Position numbers and translations under genes: made by a program
Shown: in pieces, positions 52,601 through 60,700 of the stretch
Layout: each line of letters begins with the position of its first letter
Numbering within the stretch: position 1 is the stretch's first letter
The notes under the pieces: model-generated
Told to the model about the DNA's origin: nothing
Seen by the model: only the letters and a program-made list of their open reading frames with translations
The model's database searches: none
Origin: an uncultured Verrucomicrobiae bacterium
GTDB taxonomy: Bacteria > Verrucomicrobiota > Verrucomicrobiia > Limisphaerales > J093
Length of the DNA: 64,000 bases
Direction of reading: 5' to 3'
Assembly: GCA_937946835.1 (NCBI GenBank)
Contig: CALFAV010000029.1
Span: 62,001 to 126,000, forward strand

Positions 52601-53127
52601 AGCACCTGGCCGGTGATGTGCACGCTGCCGCCCTTGACCTGGAGCCGGAGCACCAGCGTGATGTTCTCGTTTTTGAGAGCGGTGGCGGAGTTGAGGAAGT
52701 ACTTGTTGATGCCCTTGGTGATGAGGATGTCGCTGGTGGACTTGGCCAGGCCGTAGCCCGCCAGGGAGTTGGGCCCGGTGGCTTGGGGAATCCACGCCAG
52801 TACGGCGAAGGAGTCCGGTCCCTGGCCATTGACCAGGTCCACCCGCAACTCGATGGTCCGGCCCTCCTTCAACTCGAGGGTTTCGGACTTCTTGGTGCTG
52901 GAGACAAAGTAGGCTTGTCCCAGCCGGGGCAGATTGAAGGTGAACACCCCGTTGGCCTGCTGGCCACCGGGCAGGGGCAGGTTGGCCGGATTGGCGTCTT
53001 CCCAGCCCGCGCGCTGGGCCGCGTTGAAGTCGTCAATCACCCGGGCGTGGCCCGCCCACAAACCCGCCGTGCAAACCAGCGCCGCCGAGGTCTTGGCCCA
53101 GAAGGGGAGTCGAGGGAATTTTTTCAT
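49684..53127 (-). CDS. Large secreted multidomain protein with an internal 217-residue tandem duplication
   Basis: An 1147-residue extracellular protein. The signal peptide KTSAALVCTAGLWAGHA is followed by two nearly identical modules beginning (V/I)DDFNAAQR-x-GWEDANPAN and ending YDNL, each resembling a LamG/concanavalin-like or CBM beta-sandwich. Next is an Ig-like domain (NQPPILSEISPRDGANFLPAATQITF), then a segment RVLEVEDYNFDGGSYF…YEVYLREAIV that looks like a carbohydrate-binding module, a second Ig-like domain (PVIANLNPAPDAVVETIAP) and a PA14-like part (ITAWLELPAGAHRFGVVTDDGYKI). The end is a short beta-rich tail. No catalytic residues are evident, so it is likely an adhesin or glycan-binding protein. 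It diverges from a Gfo/Idh gene. Confidence 0.8.
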   Translation of the reverse strand: MKKFPRLPFWAKTSAALVCTAGLWAGHARVIDDFNAAQRAGWEDANPANLPLPGGQQANGVFTFNLPRLGQAYFVSSTKKSETLELKEGRTIELRVDLVNGQGPDSFAVLAWIPQATGPNSLAGYGLAKSTSDILITKGINKYFLNSATALKNENITLVLRLQVKGGSVHITGQVLDKDDHNAVIFERTFVDTPGADVLDDGTDSPPAPFLGLGHPTLYLYADGGQDPAGYQVVYDNLEVFICDEQVLDDFNAAQRTGWEDANPANQPLPGGQQANGVFTFNLPRLGQAYFVSSTKKSKTFTLEEGTTHEFSVDLVSGQGPDSFAVLAWIPQATGPNTLAGYGLAKSTTDILITKGINKYFLNQATALKNENITLSLALTVRNGEVTIRGRVYDRDDNNAIIFDRTFVDTAGADVLDDGTDSPPAPFVGPGHVVLYLYADGGQDPAGYQVIYDNLIACAPPEAANQPPILSEISPRDGANFLPAATQITFRATDDKALEDAAIRVVLNGVTYTTANGLVLGGSGANRTASLGGLTADQNYIARLEVTDADGVTTAQTIYFDTFTAAARVLEVEDYNFDGGSYFNNPVRTPEGWGQANNSYTDRAGIAGVDFHDTRTTPNGANTMYRTMDPVRMQRSLDLARPAFNPDNGVYDYDVGDIAANEWQNFTRDFTAGSYEVYLREAIVNFAQAESVLEEVTSDPAQPDQTTRVLGSFLGRTSGFTFRNVPLTDGTGQNKIVLRLSGKKTLRLRHVTPDDNTGNRYLNYLVFLPVPEVGPQRPVIANLNPAPDAVVETIAPVIIASIQNRDTAVNTATIQLELNGVAVPATVTPTATGADVRYAISPLPPPGQTHTARLSFKDSEGVDIAQSWSFTLNYLALDPANRRSGPGLARGFNVRMVQAPAFSNLENSLDRAENQLAPNSTIPRAFETNVVEQLVNMAQDDRPSGYFTADNGYPESLVPGLAESQEGTDDFAVEITAWLELPAGAHRFGVVTDDGYKISSGARLSDKTPVLGFHNGGPANETFEFVVTQAGFYPFRMVWYERGGNAYAEWFSVDLATGERTLINDATSPRAIKAYVEVAAEPEIKLQSTARLGEPFADDDTAVINTGAKTITVPISGPTRFYRLRAGQAHRIKTVQLQGANLVLSYE
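51739..53040 (-). repeat. In-frame tandem duplication of 651 bp inside the large secreted protein gene
   Basis: Unit 1 spans about 53040-52390 and unit 2 about 52389-51739. The DNA is close to identical over long runs (for example around 52260-52380 versus 52910-53030), with scattered mostly synonymous changes, indicating a recent event. Confidence 0.85.
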
Positions 53128-53381
53128 GGCTTGAACGTGGCTGGGGCCGTCTCCGCCCCGTGTCACCCCAGGCACCCGCCTTGGCTTCCAGCGAGCGGAA
53201 ACGGCACCAACGCCACCAGGAACATGGTTCATTTGGATTGGGTGCCATGCTGCTCGGCAAAGGCTTGAGGCGTCAACCGAATTCCGCGCGGGCACACCGC
53301 CGGACGTCTGCCGGAGGTCCCCGGGCCGCCGCCCTGCACCGGCCGGTTGCCAAGCGGCGGCGGCGGGGGTTCACTCCCGGC

Positions 53382-54770
53382 ATGAACTCACCCCAACTGC
53401 CTCCCGCCGGGAAGCGGCCTCCGGCTCTGACCCGACGCGCTTTTCTCCATCGCTCCGCCCAGGGCACGGCCGCTCTGGCCGTTGGCACCTGGCTGGTCGC
53501 CCCGGCTCCCGGCCGGGCGGCCGGCGCCAATGAACGGGTGGTGCTGGCCCTGATTGGCGCCGGCGGCCGCGGTTCGGACCTGGCCCTCAAGTTCGCCCAG
53601 ATTCCGGCCGTCGAGTTCAAGTACGTCTGCGATCCCGATGCCACGCGCGGAGCCGGGTTGCTCCGGCAGCTCGAAGAAAAACAGGGCCGCGCCCCCGAGC
53701 GGCTCCGGGACTTCCGCCGCGCACTTGAAGACCGTGACGTGACCGCCGTGGTCGTGGCCACGCCCGAGCACTGGCACGCCCTGGCCAGCGTGTGGGCCTG
53801 CCAGGCCGGCAAGGACGTGTACGTGGAGAAAAACACCTCCCTGACCCTTTGGGAAGGGCGCCAGATGATCGCCGCCGCGCGCAAGTATCGTCGCGTCGTC
53901 CAGGTCGGTTTCCAAAACCGCAGCGCACCCTACGCCGCCACCGCCCGCGAGTACCTCGCCGGCGGCAAGCTGGGCAAGGTCACCCTGGTCAAGGTCTTCA
54001 ACCTGCTGGACGGCGGCCCCTGGCAGCCGCAGCCCGATTCTCCGCCGCCGCCCACGCTGGACTGGGACCTCTGGCTCGGTCCCGCGCCCGCGGTTCCCTA
54101 CAACCGCGGCCGGCATCTGGGCTGGAATGACTGGTGGGACTATGCCGGCGGGCATTTCTCCGGCGACGCCAGCCACCAACTCGACCTCACCCGGCTGGTG
54201 CTCGGGGATCCGCCGCCGCCCCGGCGCGTGTTTTGCGCCGGGGGCCGGCTGGCCCATCCCGACCGCCGCCAGATGCCCGACCTGTTTTGCGTCACCTACG
54301 ACTTCGGCGACTTCGTGATGACCTGCGAGAGCGGCAACTTCACCCCCTACATGCGCAAGTTCCCCAACGAGGTCCGTTACGGCGACCAGTGGCCGTACTG
54401 GCCGCAAAGCTCCTGCCGCGTGGAAATCTACGGCACCCGCAACCTCATGTACCTGGGCCGCCACGGCTGCGGCTGGCAGGTGCTCGAGGCCAACGGCAAG
54501 GTCATCGCCCAGGACAAGGGCCGCTTCCCCGACCAGTGGCACCTGCCGAACTTCATTGACTGCGTGCGCTCGCGCCAGCCGCCCAACGCCGACATCGAGC
54601 AGGCCCACCTGAGCGCCTGCCTGGTTCACCTCGGCGCCATCGCCCTGCGCGCCGGCGGCCGGCAGGTGGACTTTGACCCCGTGGGCGAACGCTTCTCCCA
54701 CCCCGATGATGCCAACCGCTTCCTCAAACCCGCCTACCGCCCCGGCTACGCCATGCCCGAGCCGGTCTGA
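53382..54770 (+). CDS. Tat-exported Gfo/Idh/MocA family oxidoreductase
   Basis: A 462-residue protein. The Tat signal is LTRRAFLHRSAQGTAALAVGTW. The nucleotide-binding motif is ALIGAGGRGSDLAL, and the catalytic Lys region reads YVEKNTSLTL (EKN for EKP). WDLWLGPAPAVPYN, WWDYAGGHFSGDASHQLDL and FGDFVMTCESGNFTPYM match the large exported clade. The ATG at 53382 is chosen since the signal starts there. It ends 13 bases before the likely start of the double hydrolase, so the two probably form an operon; the large secreted protein gene is divergent from it (254-base gap). The substrate is unknown. Confidence 0.88.
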   Translation: MNSPQLPPAGKRPPALTRRAFLHRSAQGTAALAVGTWLVAPAPGRAAGANERVVLALIGAGGRGSDLALKFAQIPAVEFKYVCDPDATRGAGLLRQLEEKQGRAPERLRDFRRALEDRDVTAVVVATPEHWHALASVWACQAGKDVYVEKNTSLTLWEGRQMIAAARKYRRVVQVGFQNRSAPYAATAREYLAGGKLGKVTLVKVFNLLDGGPWQPQPDSPPPPTLDWDLWLGPAPAVPYNRGRHLGWNDWWDYAGGHFSGDASHQLDLTRLVLGDPPPPRRVFCAGGRLAHPDRRQMPDLFCVTYDFGDFVMTCESGNFTPYMRKFPNEVRYGDQWPYWPQSSCRVEIYGTRNLMYLGRHGCGWQVLEANGKVIAQDKGRFPDQWHLPNFIDCVRSRQPPNADIEQAHLSACLVHLGAIALRAGGRQVDFDPVGERFSHPDDANRFLKPAYRPGYAMPEPV

Positions 54771-54783
54771 ATCCCGCGCCGGC

Positions 54784-57060
54784 TTGCACCCGTGGCCCGG
54801 CCGCGGCCGGGGTGCACTGACTCTGGCCATCCTGGCCGGCCCTCTGCTCGCCGGTGCCCCGACTCAACCGCTCCCGGGGACCGCGCCACTGACTGAAACC
54901 GGCGACTACGCCGCCGCGATGGTGGCGGGGCTGGCCCGTTACCTGGACCGGGAACTGGCGGCCCTGCCCGCGCGCCGCGCGGAACAGCGTGCCCAAGCCC
55001 TTCCAAACCCCGAGGCCGAGCGCGCGCGGCTGCGCCACATTTGGGGCGTGGGGGACACGCGGACGCCGGTCCAGATGCGCTTCCTTGCCCCGGCCGGCGC
55101 GGGGGCGGTCCCGGCGGGCGCGGAACTGGCGCACGGCTCCGGATACCGGGTTTTCGCGGTGGCCTGGACCGTGTTTCGCGGCGTCGAAGGCGAAGGGTTG
55201 CTGCTCGAACCGGAAGCGCCGCCACGGGCGCAGGTCATTGCGGTGCCGGACTGCGATTGGACCCCGGAGCAACTGGCCGGCCTGGCGCCGGGACTGCCGG
55301 CCGAGGGGCAGTTCGCGCGACGCCTCGCGGAGCACGGCTGCCGCGTGCTGGTGCCGGTGCTGATTGATCGCAGCGACCGGTTCGCCGGCAATCCCGGCGT
55401 GCGGGCGGTCAGGCACAGCCAGCGCGAGACCCTGTGGCGCGCGGCCTACGAAATGGGGCGCACGCCGGCGGGCTACGAAATCCAAAAAGTGCTGGCGGCG
55501 GCGGACTGGCTGGCGGCCGGGCCGGCGGCGCCGCCCCTGGGGCTGATCGGCCACGGCGAGGGCGGCCTGATCGCCTTTTACGCGGCCGCCCTGGACCCGC
55601 GCTTTCAAGCCGTGGCGGTGGGCGGGTACTTCGCCCCGCATGACCGACTTCACGAGGAGCCGATTTACCGCAACGTCTGGTCGCTGCGCCGCGACTTCAG
55701 CGAGGCGGACGTGGCCCGCCTCATCCGCCCGCGCCGGTTGGTGATCGAGTTCGGCCACTATCCCGAGGTGCAACACCTCGATCAACACGGCGGCGCCCCG
55801 GGGCGTTTGGAGCGCCCGATCTGGGAAGCCGTGCAGGCGGAGGCGGCTCGCGCCGCGGACGAGGCGTGGGCGCCCGCGGTGGTCCGCGCCGGGCCGCAGG
55901 AGGTGGGCGCGACGGCGACGCTGGCCGGCTTGTGCCGGGGGCTGGGACTGCCGGAACCGCCCGCGGCCGGCGCAGGCGCGCCGGAGCCACGGCCGGCAGG
56001 GCCGCTACCCGACGCGGCGGCACGGCAGCTTCGCCAGTACCGCCAACTGCTCGAGGACACCCAGCATCTGATGCGCGAGGCCGAGTACGCGCGCCGCGAC
56101 TTCTGGAAGCGGGCGGACTTCGGCTCGCTGGCGGCATTCACCAACTCGGCGGCCTGGTACCGCGACCACTTCGCCCGGGAAATCGTCGGCCTGATTCCGC
56201 CCGCGTCCCTGCCACCGAATCCGCGCTCGCGCCTGCTCTACGAGACCAACGGCATTCGCGGCTACGAAATCGTGCTGGACGTCCACCCCGACGTGTTCGC
56301 GTACGGCATCCTCGTGCTGCCGGCCGGCCTCAAGGAGGGCGAACGCCGGCCGGTGGTGGTGTGCCAGCACGGGCTGGAGGGCCGGCCCGTGGACGTGGCC
56401 GACCCGCGCGTGGACGACCCGGCCTACCACCGGTTCGCCTTCCGGCTGGCCGAGCGCGGGTTCGTCACGTTCGCGCCGCAGAATCCATACCGGGGCGGGA
56501 CGCGCTTCCGGCAGGTGCTGCGCCAGGCCCAGCCACTGGGGCTCACGCTCTGGTCGTTCATCGTCCGGCAACACGAGGTCCTCACGGACTGGCTGGCGGC
56601 GCAGCCGTTTGCGGACCCGCGGCGCCTCGGTTTTTACGGGCTGAGCTACGGCGGCAAGACGGCCATGCGCGTGCCGGTGCTGGTGGACCGGTACGGCCTG
56701 AGCATCTGCTCGGCGGACTTCAACGAGTGGATTTGGAAGAACGTCTCGGCCCGCGCGCCGTACTCCTACCTGTGGACCGGCGAGTACGACATGCCGGAAT
56801 TCAACCTGGGCAACACCTTCAACTACGCCGAGCTGAGCTGGCTGATCTGCCCGCGGCCGTTCATGGTCGAGCGCGGGCACGACGACGGCGTGGCGCCGGA
56901 TGAGTGGGTGGCCTACGAGTACGCCAAGACCCGGCGGCATTACGTGAAGCTGGGTCTGGGCGAGCGGACCGCGATCGAGTTTTTCGCCGGCCCGCACACC
57001 ATCCACGGCGTGGGCACGTTCGCGTTTTTGCACCGACACCTGGGCTGGCCGGAGCCGTGA
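54784..57060 (+). CDS. Secreted double alpha/beta-hydrolase (acetyl-xylan-esterase/dienelactone-hydrolase-like)
   Basis: About 758 residues from a TTG start at 54784, which gives a signal peptide (HPWPGRGRGALTLAILAGPLLAGA). An in-frame ATG at 54673 would overlap the preceding gene by about 100 bases and bury the signal. Two hydrolase domains follow. The first (about 130-330) has LIGHGEGGLIAFY, where the elbow Ser is Gly. The second (about 480-758) has VVCQHGLEGRP as oxyanion strand and GFYGLSYGGKTAM with an intact Ser elbow, then GHDDGVAPDEW and AGPHTIHG offering the Asp and His. Only the second domain looks active. It probably deacylates a glycan processed with the upstream dehydrogenase. 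The start is uncertain. Confidence 0.75.
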   Translation: MHPWPGRGRGALTLAILAGPLLAGAPTQPLPGTAPLTETGDYAAAMVAGLARYLDRELAALPARRAEQRAQALPNPEAERARLRHIWGVGDTRTPVQMRFLAPAGAGAVPAGAELAHGSGYRVFAVAWTVFRGVEGEGLLLEPEAPPRAQVIAVPDCDWTPEQLAGLAPGLPAEGQFARRLAEHGCRVLVPVLIDRSDRFAGNPGVRAVRHSQRETLWRAAYEMGRTPAGYEIQKVLAAADWLAAGPAAPPLGLIGHGEGGLIAFYAAALDPRFQAVAVGGYFAPHDRLHEEPIYRNVWSLRRDFSEADVARLIRPRRLVIEFGHYPEVQHLDQHGGAPGRLERPIWEAVQAEAARAADEAWAPAVVRAGPQEVGATATLAGLCRGLGLPEPPAAGAGAPEPRPAGPLPDAAARQLRQYRQLLEDTQHLMREAEYARRDFWKRADFGSLAAFTNSAAWYRDHFAREIVGLIPPASLPPNPRSRLLYETNGIRGYEIVLDVHPDVFAYGILVLPAGLKEGERRPVVVCQHGLEGRPVDVADPRVDDPAYHRFAFRLAERGFVTFAPQNPYRGGTRFRQVLRQAQPLGLTLWSFIVRQHEVLTDWLAAQPFADPRRLGFYGLSYGGKTAMRVPVLVDRYGLSICSADFNEWIWKNVSARAPYSYLWTGEYDMPEFNLGNTFNYAELSWLICPRPFMVERGHDDGVAPDEWVAYEYAKTRRHYVKLGLGERTAIEFFAGPHTIHGVGTFAFLHRHLGWPEP

Positions 57061-57142
57061 GGCGGGCGGGGCCATGGGTGGCGGGCCGGGGCGGGGGCCA
57101 CGGGGGGGTGGCTGTGGCCCGGGGCAGTACCCGGGCTGACCT

Positions 57143-57562
57143 TCATTCCCCGATGATTTTCACCAGCACGCGCTTGCGGCGGCGGCCGTCGAACTCGCCG
57201 TAAAAAATCTGTTCCCACGGCCCGAGGTCGAGCCGGCCGCGGGTAATGGCCACGACCACCTCGCGGCCCATGATCTGGCGTTTGAGGTGCGCGTCGGCGT
57301 TGTCCTCGCCGGTGCGGTTGTGCCGGTACTGGGAGACCGGCTCGTGAGGGGCGAGCTTTTCCAGCCACACGTCGTAATCGTGGAGCAGGCCGTCCTCGGC
57401 GTCGTTGATGTACACGCTGGCGGTGATGTGCATGGCGTTGACCAGGCACAGCCCTTCCTGGACCCCGCTGCGGCGGACCAGCTCGGCCACGGTGTCGGTG
57501 ATGTTCAAATAACCCCGGCGGTCCGGGACGTGGAACCAGAGGTATTCGGTGAGCGATTTCAC
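57143..57562 (-). CDS. YjbQ/UPF0047 family protein (possible thiamin phosphate synthase-like)
   Basis: A 139-residue protein starting at GTG 57560-57562 ([11 protein letters not shown]), the usual start of the family. Conserved signatures are [18 protein letters not shown] (with the metal-site His), [38 protein letters not shown] and a C-terminal (K/R)-V-x-V-K-I-I-GE. Some members can substitute weakly for thiamin phosphate synthase ThiE, but the true role is unsettled. It lies alone between the hydrolase gene (convergent) and the giant surface protein gene. Confidence 0.9.
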   Translation of the reverse strand: MKSLTEYLWFHVPDRRGYLNITDTVAELVRRSGVQEGLCLVNAMHITASVYINDAEDGLLHDYDVWLEKLAPHEPVSQYRHNRTGEDNADAHLKRQIMGREVVVAITRGRLDLGPWEQIFYGEFDGRRRKRVLVKIIGE

Positions 57563-57766
57563 GGGCGCATTCCACGCCGCCCGGCGCCGGACGCCAATGG
57601 CAAAGCGCGGCGGCCGACAGGGAGGTGTCCGGCCGGGCCTGTGGCGGCCGGACGGTTCGCGGGATCCGTGGGCGCCTTCCTGTTCGGCGCCGGCGCAGCG
57701 GCACCTGACCGTCGGCCAGGGGTGCCCGAACATGGTGGGTGGGGCCGCGCTGCGTCGCGACCCTGG

Positions 57767-60700
57767 TCAGGGCAGCAGCACGACCCGGTAGAACTGGGTG
57801 GCGGCCCCACCGTGGCCGGTGTCCGTGAAGACGACCGTGGTGCCCGTGGCCGTGGTCTGGCCCACGGTGCGCCAGCTTGCGCTGCCCAGCACGGTCGTGG
57901 CCTCGAGGCGGTAGGTGCGTCCCGGTTGGGCGCTCCAGCGCAACGTGACCTGGCCGGCCGGCCCCAGCTCCAGTCCCGTCAGACTCGGGGCCGGCGGCGG
58001 GCTGGCTTGATTGGCCGCGCCCGGCGTCGGCACCGCCAGCACCTGCGGGGCGGTGTCCTCCCGGCGCGGGGCCGGGTAGCCGAAGGCCTGGTCGGCGGCC
58101 AGCGCCGGATATTCGAGGAAGTCCACCACCGCGGGCTGGGCGCCCTGGAGCCGGGAGAGCACCACCACGCCCCCGGCGGGATTGAGGCGGAAGAAGGTGT
58201 GCCACTCGCCGGCGGTGGTCTGGCCGGCCTGGGCATCGGCCCAGATCAGCTTGAGTTCGCCGCCGGCCAGGGCCGCGCCGGCCGGGAACGGCCATTGGGC
58301 GAGGTTGTCAAAGTTGTCCGCGAGGTACCAGCCGCTCAGCGGCACGGGCGCGGCGCCGAAGTTGGCCAGCTCGATCCACGGATCGCGCTCACCGGCGTTG
58401 TCGCGCGGGCCGGTTTGGTTCACGGCCTGGACCTCGTTGATCCAGACCGGCGGGAACGGCTCGAGGTTGGCGCGCACCGAGTTGACAAAGCCGGGCGTGT
58501 AGCCCGCGCGGGGGGCCTCGATCACCTCGACACTCACGCCCATGACGACGTCCGTACTGTTCGGGTTGGTCTGATGCACCTCCACCGCCAGCACGTTGGC
58601 GCCCTCGCGCAGGTTGTTCACCGGCACCGTGAAGGGGCCTTCGTAGGCCGCGTCCCCGACGGTGCGGGAGGCGGCGTCGCCGCGGTTGGGAATGACGCCC
58701 GCGGGCATGCCCAGCCAGAAGATGGGGGTGCCGTTGAGGTAAAACACCGCGCCGTCGTCAATGACCGGGTTGAGCACCAGTTGGGCGCCCTCGGGGTTGC
58801 CGGTGAAGGTGAAGGTGTGGCGGAAGAGGTAGCTCATTGGCCCCAGTGTGAGCAGGGTGTTTTTGGGCGCGGGCAGCGCGGCGCTTTCGACGTACAAGAG
58901 CGCCCGGCCACTCGGCCAGGCGGTGTCGTTGTAGCCGAGATTGGTCCAGCCGGGCGCGGGATCTTCGGCGGCCTGCCAGTAGCGCCAGGGGGCGTCAATG
59001 GGGATGAGGTTGCGCGGGGCGTTGGTGCCGGAAGCGCCCACCACCGCGGCCCAGTTGGCCACACGCGCGTTGTCCTGGCGCGGGTCAATCAACTGGAGCG
59101 AGGCCCGGCCGGTCAGGGCTGCCGGCGGCCAGGGCGGGCCGGCCCGGAAAGCGACGCGGTCCACCAGCGTGTCCGGGTCCGGGGTGGCGCTCCGGTACAG
59201 GGCGATGACGCCGCCCTCCGGGGCCAGTTCGTTCACGTAGTCGCCGACCACGTTGGTGCGAGCGCCGTAGGTGGTGGTGAACACGGTCCGGTTGCGGGCG
59301 ACCACCAGATAGCCGCCCGGCTCCAGGCGCGTGCCCGTCGGGAAGAGGTACCGGGTGCCGGTCAACAGCCAACCCGAAAGGTCCCAGGTGATGTTGGTGG
59401 ACCAGTTGTGCAACTCGACGTACTCGGCGCCGGCGGCGGGCGGGCGATGCATGATTTCGTTGATGACGATGCGCGGGACGCCGCGCACCACCACCGTGAA
59501 GCGGCGTTCGGCACTGAGCGGGTTGCGCAGGTCATCGTCGGTCACCCGCACGGTGATCGTGTTGGTGCTCGGGCCGAATTCGGCGGGCACCGCCCAGGTG
59601 AACCAGCCCTCGAGCGGATCAATGCCCGTGCCCTCGGGCGCGCCGGGGCCGAGGCTGAAGGTGAGTCGTTGCGGCGGCCGGTCGGCGTCCGTGGCGATGG
59701 CCCGGAATTGCAGCAGCTCGCCCTCGCGCACCTCGCGGTCGGCCAGTGGCGCCAGCTCCGGCGCCTGGTTGCGCTCGAGCACCTCGACGGCGAAAACACG
59801 GGTGGCACTCAACTGCGGCGGCAGCGTCTCGGTGGCGCGCACCTCGAAGATGTGGGTGCCGGGGCCGTCGTCCTCGGTGGTCGGCCAGGTGATCAGGCCG
59901 GAGGTGGGATTGATCGAGGCGCCGGCCGGGGCGCGCACCAGGCTGAAGGTGATGGGTGAGTTGGCCGCGTCGGGGTCGCGGGCCTGGACCTGGTAGGTGA
60001 AGGTGTCCATCTCCTCGACCGTTTGCGGGGCGATGAAGGGCATCTCGGGCGGGTTGTTCACCTCGTTGACCGTCACCCGGAAACTCCGGGTGTGGCTCCG
60101 CGGCGGGGTGCCGTCGTCGGTCACCCGCACGGTGACCTGATACACGCCGGGGCCATGCTCCTCGGCCGGCGTCCACACCACCGCCGGCCCTTCGGGGTCA
60201 ATGGCCATCCCCGCGGGGGCGCCGGGTTCGAGGCCGAAGGCCAGGGCCTGTGGCGGCAGGTCGGGGTCGCTGGCACTGAGCGGCACCACGAGCAGCGCGC
60301 CTTCGTCCACGACCTGATCGGGAATGGCCGCCAGCGTGGGCGGCAGGTTCACTTCAGTGACCCGGACGGTCAGCGTGCGGGTGGCTTGGCGCGGCGGGGT
60401 GCCGTTGTCGGAGACGCGGATCGTGAAGGTGTACTCGCCCGGGCCCTGAGCCTCGGTGGGCGTCCAGGTGAGCACGCCGGTGCCCGGCTCGAGGCTGACG
60501 CCCGCCGGGGCGTCGCCGCCCAGGCTGAAGGTCAGTTGCTGGCCGGCATCGGGGTCGGAGGCGGTAACGGTCAGGCGCAACAGGGTCAGTTCGGCGACCT
60601 GCTGGTCCGGGATGGGGTCCAGCACCGGGGGACGGTTGCCGCCGGCCATGAAGTTGGGTTCGCCCGGGGTGGGCCGGTCCAGGGTCAGCAGCGGCAGGGG

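Noticed and set aside
54673-54783. ATG start for the double hydrolase at 54673
   Set aside because: It would overlap the dehydrogenase gene by about 100 bases and place a Pro/Ser/Thr-rich tail before the signal peptide; the TTG at 54784 fits better, though not proven.
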